DNA from: JAGTRI01 sp964580405
GTDB lineage: Archaea > Thermoproteota > Bathyarchaeia > Bathyarchaeales > DTEX01
Direction: 5' to 3'
Assembly (NCBI GenBank): GCA_964580405.1
Contig: CAZOKM010000011.1
Span: 1-29,956 of the forward strand
DNA length: 29,956 nucleotides
The notes under the pieces were generated by a model, which was not told the origin of the DNA, made no database searches, and saw only the letters and a list, made by a program, of their open reading frames with translations. Of this stretch, positions 1 through 5,861 are shown piece after piece. Position 1 is the first letter of the stretch; every line of letters begins with the position of its first letter. The position numbers and the translations under genes were made by a program.

Positions 1-334
1 CGTTGGGGCAGTTGAGCGAAGTCGTGATTGCCGATCCGAGCCGAATGAAGTACACTGTTGACCAGTCAGCTTCGACGCCTCTGACCTGAACCTTGTCCAC
101 GACGACGTCCCTTCCGCCGACGTTATCGACGGACAGGGCAGCGATGGCGGTGCCGTTCCCGTACACCCATAGGGCCTGCTTCGTCAGCTTCAGCTGTTCC
201 TGTTGTGTCCGAGTGGAAGTGATGTTGATCGCGTACATCGTGACCACGCCTGCCAAGAGCACAGAGACAACCAAGATGATCAGTGTTGAGACAACGTTGC
301 TTAGCGCTTTTCTATTTCTGATATATGTTTTCAT
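1..334 (-). CDS. Type IV pilin-like protein, partial (3' end outside window)
   Basis: This is the first 111 residues of a class III signal peptide protein, the major-subunit type of archaeal pili. The start is ATG at 334. The N-terminus has a short basic leader (M-K-T-Y-I-R-N-R-K-A) and then a long hydrophobic helix (about residues 11-37) beginning LSNVVSTLIILVV, which is the assembly core of archaeal type IV pilins. A polar, Thr/Gln-rich head domain follows. It matches the complete pilin at 28940-29500 over its whole visible length, with about 23 differences in 111 residues, so it is a recent paralogue. The gene is truncated by the window, not by mutation. It is transcribed leftward, away from the informational cluster. 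The upstream element at 385-415 is shared with the other pilin. Assignment as a pilin is firm; whether it belongs to the same filament is not known. Confidence 0.85.
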   Translation of the reverse strand, partial: MKTYIRNRKALSNVVSTLIILVVSVLLAGVVTMYAINITSTRTQQEQLKLTKQALWVYGNGTAIAALSVDNVGGRDVVVDKVQVRGVEADWSTVYFIRLGSAITTSLNCPN

Positions 335-384
335 TTCGTATCATTCCTATGAAGTCTCGATAAGCAGCTCGTTCATGTATTAGG

Positions 385-415
385 ATTTGCGCGTGAAACG
401 ATGACACACACAGTT
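385..415 (-). promoter_or_regulatory. Upstream element shared by the two pilin genes (left copy)
   Basis: Read on the plus strand, this stretch begins ATTTGCGCGT and ends ACACACACAGTT, about 50 bases before the pilin ATG. The same two ends, ATTTGTGCGT and ACACACACGTT, occur at nearly the same distance upstream of the pilin at 28940-29500. On the coding strand the element precedes an AT-rich TATA-like stretch (CCTAATACAT). It is probably a BRE/TATA-proximal binding site for a pilin regulator. The sharing is seen directly; the function is inferred. Confidence 0.45.
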
Positions 416-513
416 CAGACCAGAAGTTTAGACTGATGGTCCAGACAACCAAGACTCAACCCCGCAACGCTGCCGTTGACGGCGAATTAGGCAGAATCTG
501 GGAAACCAAGAAG

Positions 514-523
514 TTTTAATAAC
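514..523 (+). promoter_or_regulatory. TATA-box promoter of the zinc-ribbon membrane protein gene
   Basis: TTTTAATAAC lies about 50-60 bases upstream of the GTG start at 576 and is preceded by a purine-rich BRE-like stretch (GAAACCAAGA). Transcription would start near 540-547. Other signals in the 335-575 gap are the divergent pilin promoter; no further gene is visible there. Confidence 0.45.
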
Positions 524-575
524 GCGGAACCTTTGTTATGAAGATACGGGACACTAAATAAAAAAGGTGATTTTT

Positions 576-1193
576 GTGCCAAACTGTGAAAAATGCGGAA
601 TCCCCCTCCCAAATGGAGCTGAGTATTGCCCCAACTGCGGCGCAACAGTCAGGAGAAGGCGCGAAATACCCATTCCCATAGCTGCCCCAACGGTGAAGCT
701 CCTCGAGGCAGGCATGCTCGGAGCCTTCATCGCAATCATGATTGGGTCCTTCGCTCCGTCCGGAATAAGACTTTACTTCCTCCCGTCATTCGTCGGAGCC
801 TTGGCGTCGATTTTTCTTTTCAGAACCAGAAGACTCGACGAAGCCATAACCATCGCTCTCGCCACGTACATCTTCGCAGACGCCATAATCAACGTTATAA
901 ACCTGGCGTCGCTGTACTTTAGCGACATGTCGTGGATAGACCTAGCAGGCCAGATGCCCGAAATCTACGACGAACTGAACCAAGTGCCAACGTTGCTGGA
1001 CGTGATACTGTACGCCATTGACCCAGTCAGCGCCATAGCTGCAGCATACATAGGGTTGAAGATTACCCCAAAACCCCCAACGGTTGAGCCAGCCCCCTAC
1101 TCGTATGGCACAAAGGACGAGCGAGGCGGCATCGTCTTCTCCACCAACAACGGTAAATCGAATCCCTCGGACAGCCTCTCTCACAAGGTTTAA
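576..1193 (+). CDS. Zinc-ribbon membrane protein of unknown function
   Basis: This is a 205-residue protein with an N-terminal zinc ribbon (Cys4, Cys7, Cys18, Cys21, pattern CxxC-x10-CxxC). Several hydrophobic segments follow: about residues 36-60, 64-78, 86-105 and a final one near 150-168. It ends in a hydrophilic tail. I chose GTG at 576 because GGTG at 566-569 gives a Shine-Dalgarno match at six-base spacing; an in-frame GTG at 567 would lie inside that site. Zinc-ribbon plus membrane-helix proteins are common in archaea and mostly uncharacterised. The gene precedes eL42 in the same direction, but eL42 has its own TATA box overlapping this stop codon, so they need not be co-transcribed. 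Function cannot be assigned. Confidence 0.75.
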   Translation: MPNCEKCGIPLPNGAEYCPNCGATVRRRREIPIPIAAPTVKLLEAGMLGAFIAIMIGSFAPSGIRLYFLPSFVGALASIFLFRTRRLDEAITIALATYIFADAIINVINLASLYFSDMSWIDLAGQMPEIYDELNQVPTLLDVILYAIDPVSAIAAAYIGLKITPKPPTVEPAPYSYGTKDERGGIVFSTNNGKSNPSDSLSHKV

Positions 1194-1196
1194 ATA
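1189..1196 (+). promoter_or_regulatory. TATA-box promoter of the eL42 (L44e) cluster
   Basis: TTTAAATA, preceded by CACAAGG, lies about 55 bases upstream of the eL42 ATG at 1247. The predicted transcription start is near 1218-1222. The TATA box overlaps the TAA stop codon (1191-1193) of the preceding gene, so the promoter is embedded in the end of another gene. Confidence 0.55.
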
Positions 1197-1246
1197 CTAT
1201 TTTCTCAAGGTCTTCTATACTTGTTAGTCTGACCCGAGTGACCGAA

Positions 1247-1522
1247 ATGAACGTGCCCAAAGAGATCTCCACGTACTGCCCGAAGTGCAAGATCCACACT
1301 GCGCACACCGTCTCCCTTTATAAGGAGGGAAAGAGGCGAGCTCTCGCCCTCGGAGAACGCCGACACAAGCGCGAAAGAAGCGGCTATGGCGGACAAAAGT
1401 ACCCTATGCTCAAGAGGAAGGCGAAGACCACAAAGAAGCAATCCTTCAAGCTAAAGTGCAGGACGTGCGGGTACACGATACAGAGGAAGGGAATCAGGCT
1501 GAGAAAGGTCGCTATCCAGTAA
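1247..1522 (+). CDS. rpl44e: 50S ribosomal protein eL42 (L44e)
   Basis: This 91-residue ribosomal protein is found in archaea and eukaryotes and binds near the E site of the large subunit. It has the two CxxC pairs of the eL42 zinc site: YCPKC at residues 10-14, and KCRTCG near residue 73. The basic middle and the GERRHKRERSGYGGQ-type stretch are typical of the family. The length is normal. I chose ATG at 1247 because the family starts M-N/K-V-P-K and because GTGA at 1238-1241 serves as the ribosome-binding site; a GTG at 1238 would add three residues. It heads the canonical archaeal cluster eL42-eS27-aIF2-alpha-Nop10-PAC2, all on this strand with short gaps. Confidence 0.95.
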   Translation: MNVPKEISTYCPKCKIHTAHTVSLYKEGKRRALALGERRHKRERSGYGGQKYPMLKRKAKTTKKQSFKLKCRTCGYTIQRKGIRLRKVAIQ

Positions 1523-1541
1523 CAGGGAAGGCGAATAAAGA

Positions 1542-1739
1542 ATGAGTCAATGGGACAAAATCATACCTAAACCCCGAACAACGTTCATCCAGGTGAAGTG
1601 CCCAGACTGCGGGAATGAGCAGTCAATCTTCAGCCACGTGGCGAACGTCGTCCACTGCAACATCTGCGGGACAACGCTCGCGGAGCCGACAGGCGGCAAA
1701 GCCAACGTCAAAGGCGAAATCGTCAAAATTCTGGAGTAA
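1542..1739 (+). CDS. rps27e: 30S ribosomal protein eS27 (S27e)
   Basis: This 65-residue zinc-finger ribosomal protein of the small subunit has its four cysteine ligands at Cys20, Cys23, Cys39 and Cys42 (CPDCG and CNICG). The motif order and the following T-x-A-x-P-T-G-G-K-A stretch match archaeal eS27. Length is normal. GGAAGGCG lies upstream of the ATG. It sits 19 bases after eL42 and 9 bases before aIF2-alpha, which fits one operon. Confidence 0.95.
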   Translation: MSQWDKIIPKPRTTFIQVKCPDCGNEQSIFSHVANVVHCNICGTTLAEPTGGKANVKGEIVKILE

Positions 1740-1748
1740 ACACGAAGG

Positions 1749-2540
1749 ATGTCCCTGCCGAGAAGAGAGGGCTGGCCAGAGGTAGGCGAGCTCGTAATAA
1801 CGTCAGTCAGCCGGATAACGAACTACGGCGTCTACGTCAAGCTGGACGAGTACGGCAAGGAAGGCTTCCTGCACATCTCCGAAATCTCCTCGAGCTGGGT
1901 GAGAAACATCCGCGACTACGTTCACGACGGGGAAAAAGTAGTCCTCAAAGTCCTGAGGGTTGACCCAGAAAAGCAGCACGTCGACCTCTCGCTCAGGCGG
2001 GTGACGAGAACTGAAAGAAGAGAAACGACACTTCAATGGAAACAGACAAAAAAGGCCGAGAGCCTGCTGAGAAGCACATCCCAGAAGCTCGGAATACCCC
2101 CAGAGCAGCTCCACGAAAAGGTTTGGATACCGCTTGAGCAAGCCTTCGGAACAGCCTACGAGGGGTTGGAAAGGGCTGCGAGGGAGGGACCAGAAGTCCT
2201 CCTGGAAAAAGGATTGCCGAAAGATTTAGCTGAGGCGCTTGCTGAGACCGCCAATGACAAAATCAGGATTGCAGTTGTTAAGACGAAGGGAAACCTAAAC
2301 GTCAGCTGCCAAAAATCTGACGGCGTTGTAAAAATCAGGGAGGCGCTGAAAAAGGCCCAAACGGCTACAACGTCCCGCGGAGTGAAGGTTGAGATTTTCA
2401 CTGTTTCCCCGCCCAAGTACAGGATAGAAGTCACCGCAAGCGACCACAAGGAAGCAAACGACGTCATGAAGAGGGTCGCTGACACCGCCATCGAAGGCGT
2501 GGTGAAGGCTGGGGGACAAGGAACCTTTGAAAGAGGATAG
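1749..2540 (+). CDS. eif2a: Translation initiation factor aIF2, alpha subunit
   Basis: This is the alpha subunit of the heterotrimeric aIF2 that delivers initiator Met-tRNA to the small subunit. The 263 residues show the three expected domains: an N-terminal S1/OB fold (about 1-85, with GELVITSV, GKEGFLHISEISS and VDLSLRRV), a helical domain (about 86-170), and a C-terminal alpha/beta domain that contacts the gamma subunit. In the eukaryotic homologue the regulatory serine lies in the loop after HISE; here the sequence is SEISSSWVRNI. Full length for archaea. It follows eS27 by 9 bases and precedes Nop10 by 5, a gene order conserved in archaea. Confidence 0.95.
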   Translation: MSLPRREGWPEVGELVITSVSRITNYGVYVKLDEYGKEGFLHISEISSSWVRNIRDYVHDGEKVVLKVLRVDPEKQHVDLSLRRVTRTERRETTLQWKQTKKAESLLRSTSQKLGIPPEQLHEKVWIPLEQAFGTAYEGLERAAREGPEVLLEKGLPKDLAEALAETANDKIRIAVVKTKGNLNVSCQKSDGVVKIREALKKAQTATTSRGVKVEIFTVSPPKYRIEVTASDHKEANDVMKRVADTAIEGVVKAGGQGTFERG

Positions 2541-2545
2541 CCATC

Positions 2546-2710
2546 ATGGTCTGGCTAGCCCGAAAATGCACGCGATGCGGAAAGTACACGCTTAAGCAGG
2601 ACAAGTGCCCGTACTGTGGCGGAGAAGTCCGAACGCCACATCCAGCCAAATTCTCGCCCGAGGACAAATACGCCCGGTACAAAGGCATGATGAGGCGGCT
2701 GAAAGAATGA
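2546..2710 (+). CDS. nop10: H/ACA ribonucleoprotein protein Nop10
   Basis: This 54-residue protein is a core part of the archaeal H/ACA RNP that makes pseudouridine in rRNA; it bridges Cbf5 and L7Ae. Cys8, Cys11, Cys21 and Cys24 form the zinc ribbon (KCTRCG, KCPYCG). The following T-P-H-P-A-K-F-S-P-E-D-K-Y stretch is the family signature that runs along Cbf5. Its stop codon TGA overlaps the ATG of the PAC2 gene (ATGA at 2707-2710), giving translational coupling. Confidence 0.95.
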   Translation: MVWLARKCTRCGKYTLKQDKCPYCGGEVRTPHPAKFSPEDKYARYKGMMRRLKE

Positions 2711-3480
2711 AAGAAACTATAATCACGGTAAAAGAGAGGATCGAGCCGAACAATCCTGTTCTGATAGAGGGGCTCCCGGGGCAGGGGATGGTGGGAAAAA
2801 TAGCAGTCGAACACCTAATCAAGTGCCTAAAGGCGAAGAAAATCGCAGAGCTTTACTCGCCGCACTACGCTTATTACGTTCTTGTTAACAAGGCGGGGTC
2901 TATCAGGCTACTCAGGTCCGAGTTCCACTATTGGAAGAACGAGGACGGCGGAAGCGACCTCATTCTACTTACGGGCGACACCCAGCCCCAGACAATCGAG
3001 GGTCAATACGAGGTTGCAGACGCAATCCTGAAGTTCGCGGAGCAAAACAACGTGAAGTTCGTGTTGACTATAGGCGGGTACCGGACGGAAGCCAAGACGG
3101 AACCGCAGATTTACATGTCGGCGACAAGTCAAAAGTTGCTGTCGAAGGCTTCGGACATGGGGATAAAAAGCAGCCCGCCTGGAAGCCCGATTGTTGGGAC
3201 GGCGGGACTACTTATTGGGCTGGCGAACTTGCGCAACCTTGACGCTGCGTGCCTACTTGTCGAGACACTGGGCTATCTTCCCGACCCGAAGGCTGCAAAA
3301 AGTGTCGTCAGGGCGATTTCGAGAATACTAGACGTGGATGTTGACCTTTCGGGCTTGGACAGCGAAATCGCGAAGTCTGAGCAGATCGAGGAAAGAATGC
3401 GGAAGATAGAGGAGCAAAGAAGGGTCACTGAAAAAACGAGACGACGAATAGAGGAAGAGAAAATCTCGTACATCGGCTAG
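2707..3480 (+). CDS. PAC2-family protein (proteasome assembly chaperone homologue)
   Basis: This 257-residue member of the PAC2 / COG2047 family includes archaeal PbaB-like proteasome assembly chaperones. Diagnostic features are the early LIEGLPGQGMVGKIA loop, the LLTGDTQP segment, the LTIGGY strand and the GSPIVGTAGLLIGLA motif. The last 55 or so residues are highly charged (E-Q-I-E-E-R-M-R-K-I-E-E-Q) and probably form a coiled coil. The start is the ATG overlapping the nop10 stop; a longer upstream reading frame would overlap nop10 entirely and is not used. PAC2 genes commonly close this cluster in archaea. The 3' end overlaps the convergent thioredoxin-fold gene: one CTAG (3477-3480) supplies the stop codon for both genes. 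Confidence 0.88.
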   Translation: MKETIITVKERIEPNNPVLIEGLPGQGMVGKIAVEHLIKCLKAKKIAELYSPHYAYYVLVNKAGSIRLLRSEFHYWKNEDGGSDLILLTGDTQPQTIEGQYEVADAILKFAEQNNVKFVLTIGGYRTEAKTEPQIYMSATSQKLLSKASDMGIKSSPPGSPIVGTAGLLIGLANLRNLDAACLLVETLGYLPDPKAAKSVVRAISRILDVDVDLSGLDSEIAKSEQIEERMRKIEEQRRVTEKTRRRIEEEKISYIG

Positions 3481-4034
3481 GCGACGAAGGTTCCCTGGTT
3501 CTTTGAATACCTCTGCAGGACCCTCTTGAACTCCTCGAGGTCGCTTATCGCGTGGTTGATGGCGCTGACGTGAGAGTTTATCATCTCGTACAGTTCCGTT
3601 TTTCCGCTTGCCTCGACGAGGTCGTCTTCGAACTGTTCAGCCACGAGCTCCGTGAGGTCGCTTCTTTTGGTCACAGATTTCAGCGTGCCGAGAATCTTGG
3701 TCTTAATCTCTTCCACGGCAGCGTTGGGAAGCTCCCCCTTGTTGATTTGGTCCGTGATGTCGAACACGACCTTCTCAGCCGACAACGGCAGAAACCTTTT
3801 AGCGGCAACCTCTCCTCTCGGAGTCAGGAAGACCAAGAGTGGCACCGTTTCAACGCTGTAGAGCTCTGTGAGTTCGTCGTTTTCGGGGTCGTCGATGTTG
3901 ACCAAGCGGATGTGGATGTCCTTCCTTTCCTGACCGAGCTTCCTTGTTATCCTTGAGAGTTTCCTCGCGTTCTCGTGCATGTCCGAGTAGAAGTACATGA
4001 CTTCGACTTTGCTTTCATTCAAGACTTTTTCCAC
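3477..4034 (-). CDS. Thioredoxin-fold protein lacking the CxxC active site
   Basis: This is a 185-residue protein. Its first 100 residues follow the thioredoxin pattern: a beta strand with VEVMYFYS, a helix, a second strand IRLVNIDD, the cis-proline region SVETVPLLVFL with a T-P-R-G turn, and a final helix. The usual redox motif WCxxC is replaced by MHEN, and the protein contains no cysteine, so it cannot act as a dithiol oxidoreductase. The C-terminal half is helical and acidic. The start codon is GTG at 4034. It lies 68 bases downstream of EF-1A in the same direction, separated by a T-rich terminator-like stretch. It may be a protein-interaction or chaperone module; function is unknown. Confidence 0.75.
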   Translation of the reverse strand: MEKVLNESKVEVMYFYSDMHENARKLSRITRKLGQERKDIHIRLVNIDDPENDELTELYSVETVPLLVFLTPRGEVAAKRFLPLSAEKVVFDITDQINKGELPNAAVEEIKTKILGTLKSVTKRSDLTELVAEQFEDDLVEASGKTELYEMINSHVSAINHAISDLEEFKRVLQRYSKNQGTFVA

Positions 4035-4049
4035 ACTTGATACCCTAAG

Positions 4050-4077
4050 TTTTCCAAAAAAATAGGAAAAAAAGAAA
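4050..4077 (-). terminator. T-rich terminator after EF-1A
   Basis: On the minus strand, just past the EF-1A stop, there are two T-runs (seven each) around a TTTTCC/GGAAAA inverted repeat with a nine-base loop. U-tracts are the known archaeal intrinsic termination signal. It separates EF-1A from the thioredoxin-fold gene. Confidence 0.45.
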
Positions 4078-4102
4078 ATGGTTTCGTTGGAGCGTTGCGT
4101 TG

Positions 4103-5404
4103 TTAGCCTTTGACAGGTATCTCTTTGACCACGCCAGCAGCGATGGTTGTTCCCATGTCGCGCACTGCGAATCGTCCAAGCTCAGGAAAATCGTTGTAGA
4201 CCTCTAGGCAAAGCGGGCGGAGAGGCTCAAACTTCACCAAGGCGCTGTCCCCAGTCTTCAGGAAGGACGGGTGCTCCTCGATTGTTTGCCCTGTCCTCGG
4301 GTCCAGCTTCTTGAGTAGTTCAGAGAACTTGCACGCCACTTGGGACGTGTGGGCGTGCAGAACCGGAGTGTAACCTGCAGCTATGGCCGTCGGATGGTGG
4401 ATGACGATTATTTGTCCGATGAACTCTTTTGCTACCGTAGGCGGGTTGCTTGGACTTCCAGCAACGTCGCCCCTTTTAATGTCGTTCTTGGCGACGCCCC
4501 TTATGTTGAAGCCGATGTTGTCGCCTGGCTCAGCCCTCGGAATCCTGACGTGGTGGGTCTCCATGGACTTCACCTCGCCCGAAACGTTCGAAGGCATGAA
4601 CACCAGCGTGTCGCCCTCTTTCAGTACGCCAGTTTCGACTCGTCCCACAGGCACTGTCCCGACGCCCGTGATGGTGTAGACGTCCTGAATGGGGAGGCGC
4701 AGGGGTTTGTCAGTCGGTTTCGGAGGTATCGTCAACTTGTCCAACGCGTCGTAGAGGCATGGTCCAGTGTACCATGGCATCTTGTCGCTCTTCTTGACCA
4801 AGTTGTCTCCCGTCCAACCCGAGGTTGGCACGAAGTTGATGACAGCTGGGTTGTAGCCGACAAGCTTCACCATGCGGCTGACCTCGTTCTTGATTTCCTC
4901 GTACCGTTCCTTGCTCCAGTTGACCGATGCGTCGTCCATCTTGTTTATGGCGACGACGAGCTGCCTGACTCCCAAAGTGAAGGCTAGGAAAGCGTGTTCT
5001 CTCGTTTGTCCGCCAGGACCGATTCCAGCCTCGAATTCGCCCTTCTTGGCCGAAACGAAGAGAATGGCAGCGTCCGCTTGGCTGGCGCCCGTAATCATGT
5101 TTTTGACGAAGTCTCTGTGTCCTGGAGCGTCAATTACTGTGAAGAAGTAATGGGGAGTCTCGAACTTGAGGAAACGGAGGTCAATCGTGATTCCTCTTTC
5201 CCGCTCTTCCTTCAGGTTGTCGAGGACCCATGCGTATTTGAACGTGTTTTTGCCCATCTTGGCGGCTTCATCTTCGAATGCCTTGATTGTCCTTTCGTCG
5301 ACCACTCCTGACAGATACAGGAGGTGGCCTGTCGTCGTTGATTTTCCGTGGTCAATGTGCCCAATGATTACTAGGTTTAAGTGCGGTTTTTCTGTTTTGC
5401 TCAT
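4103..5404 (-). CDS. tuf: Translation elongation factor EF-1A (aEF1-alpha)
   Basis: This GTPase brings aminoacyl-tRNA to the ribosomal A site. The 433 residues show all GTPase motifs in order: G1 GHIDHGKS (residues 15-22), the effector region with ERERGITID, G3 DAPGHRDF and G4 NKMD. Two beta-barrel domains follow. Length and the archaeal/eukaryotic-type insert pattern are normal. The start ATG at 5404 has a strong ribosome-binding site (GGAGGATGA). It is not next to the S10/S12/EF-2 genes here but stands as its own unit, with a leader of about 50 bases if the TATA-like stretch at 5476-5485 is used. Confidence 0.97.
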   Translation of the reverse strand: MSKTEKPHLNLVIIGHIDHGKSTTTGHLLYLSGVVDERTIKAFEDEAAKMGKNTFKYAWVLDNLKEERERGITIDLRFLKFETPHYFFTVIDAPGHRDFVKNMITGASQADAAILFVSAKKGEFEAGIGPGGQTREHAFLAFTLGVRQLVVAINKMDDASVNWSKERYEEIKNEVSRMVKLVGYNPAVINFVPTSGWTGDNLVKKSDKMPWYTGPCLYDALDKLTIPPKPTDKPLRLPIQDVYTITGVGTVPVGRVETGVLKEGDTLVFMPSNVSGEVKSMETHHVRIPRAEPGDNIGFNIRGVAKNDIKRGDVAGSPSNPPTVAKEFIGQIIVIHHPTAIAAGYTPVLHAHTSQVACKFSELLKKLDPRTGQTIEEHPSFLKTGDSALVKFEPLRPLCLEVYNDFPELGRFAVRDMGTTIAAGVVKEIPVKG

Positions 5405-5475
5405 ACTTCATCCTCCAAATCTCAAATATTTTTTCATTATGTTTTGGTGGAAACGGTTAAACATCAGAACGTTCC

Positions 5476-5485
5476 GTTATTTTAA
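5476..5485 (-). promoter_or_regulatory. Probable TATA box of EF-1A
   Basis: On the minus strand TTAAAATAAC lies about 75 bases before the EF-1A ATG, within an A/T-rich stretch in an otherwise mixed region. The predicted transcription start is near 5450. Confidence 0.35.
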
Positions 5486-5739
5486 CTTTATCCCTAAGAG
5501 TCCCAGAAATTCGCATGGTAAATTTGATGAAGATTTTCAGAAACAAGGTCCACAATGTTTATAAACAGTGATGGCGCAATGGACTGCGGTGGCTTTGAAT
5601 GAGGGATAGCGTTTGCCTCCCAAATGATTCGTAATAAAAACGTCTTTTTATGTTCTAACTTTAAAGCGAGAATTGCGTTTCCCTCAAAAATCTTCCAGAA
5701 CCCAAATCGTCCAGTCCAAAATAGGCTTGAATCTTTTCT
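5486..5739. other. Gene-free stretch between EF-1A and tRNA-Cys
   Basis: The whole gap between EF-1A and tRNA-Cys is 5405-5739. No convincing gene is seen in it. It holds a perfect 12-base palindrome TGTTTATAAACA (5557-5568) that would serve as a TATA box in either direction, and a second plus-strand TATA-like ACTTTAAAG (5658-5666) that could drive tRNA-Cys with a 5' leader of about 50 bases. Reading frames crossing this region have no recognisable product and one overlaps the tRNA. Confidence 0.4.
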
Positions 5740-5814
5740 GCCGGGATGGCCGAGTGGCTTAGGCAAGCGGCTGCAGACCGTTATACGGGGGTTCAAATCC
5801 CTCTCCCGGCTCCA
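5740..5814 (+). tRNA. tRNA-Cys (anticodon GCA), CCA encoded
   Basis: The cloverleaf folds by hand. Acceptor GCCGGGA (5740-5746) pairs with TCCCGGC (5804-5810). The D arm is GCC/GGC with a loop holding GTGG. The anticodon stem AGCGG/CCGTT closes the loop CTGCAGA with anticodon GCA at 5773-5775. The variable loop is four bases. The T stem GGGGG/CCCTC encloses TTCAAAT. Position 73 is U, the universal identity base of tRNA-Cys, and CCA follows at 5812-5814. There is no intron. SepCysS begins immediately downstream on the same strand, so the substrate tRNA and the enzyme that completes its aminoacylation are adjacent and may be co-transcribed. Confidence 0.95.
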
Positions 5815-5861
5815 AAACCTATTTGGTCACCTTTAACGAACAATTGTGTGGGTTGGTTACC

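Noticed and set aside
4340..4987. Long plus-strand open frame opposite EF-1A
   Set aside because: It lies entirely inside the antisense of a certain gene and shows no motif; a codon-bias shadow.
5494..5796. 100-codon minus-strand frame across tRNA-Cys
   Set aside because: It overlaps a certain tRNA gene and has no recognisable product.
5740..5814. tRNA-Cys as an attachment site for an integrated element
   Set aside because: I saw no repeat of the tRNA 3' end elsewhere in the window and no integrase gene.
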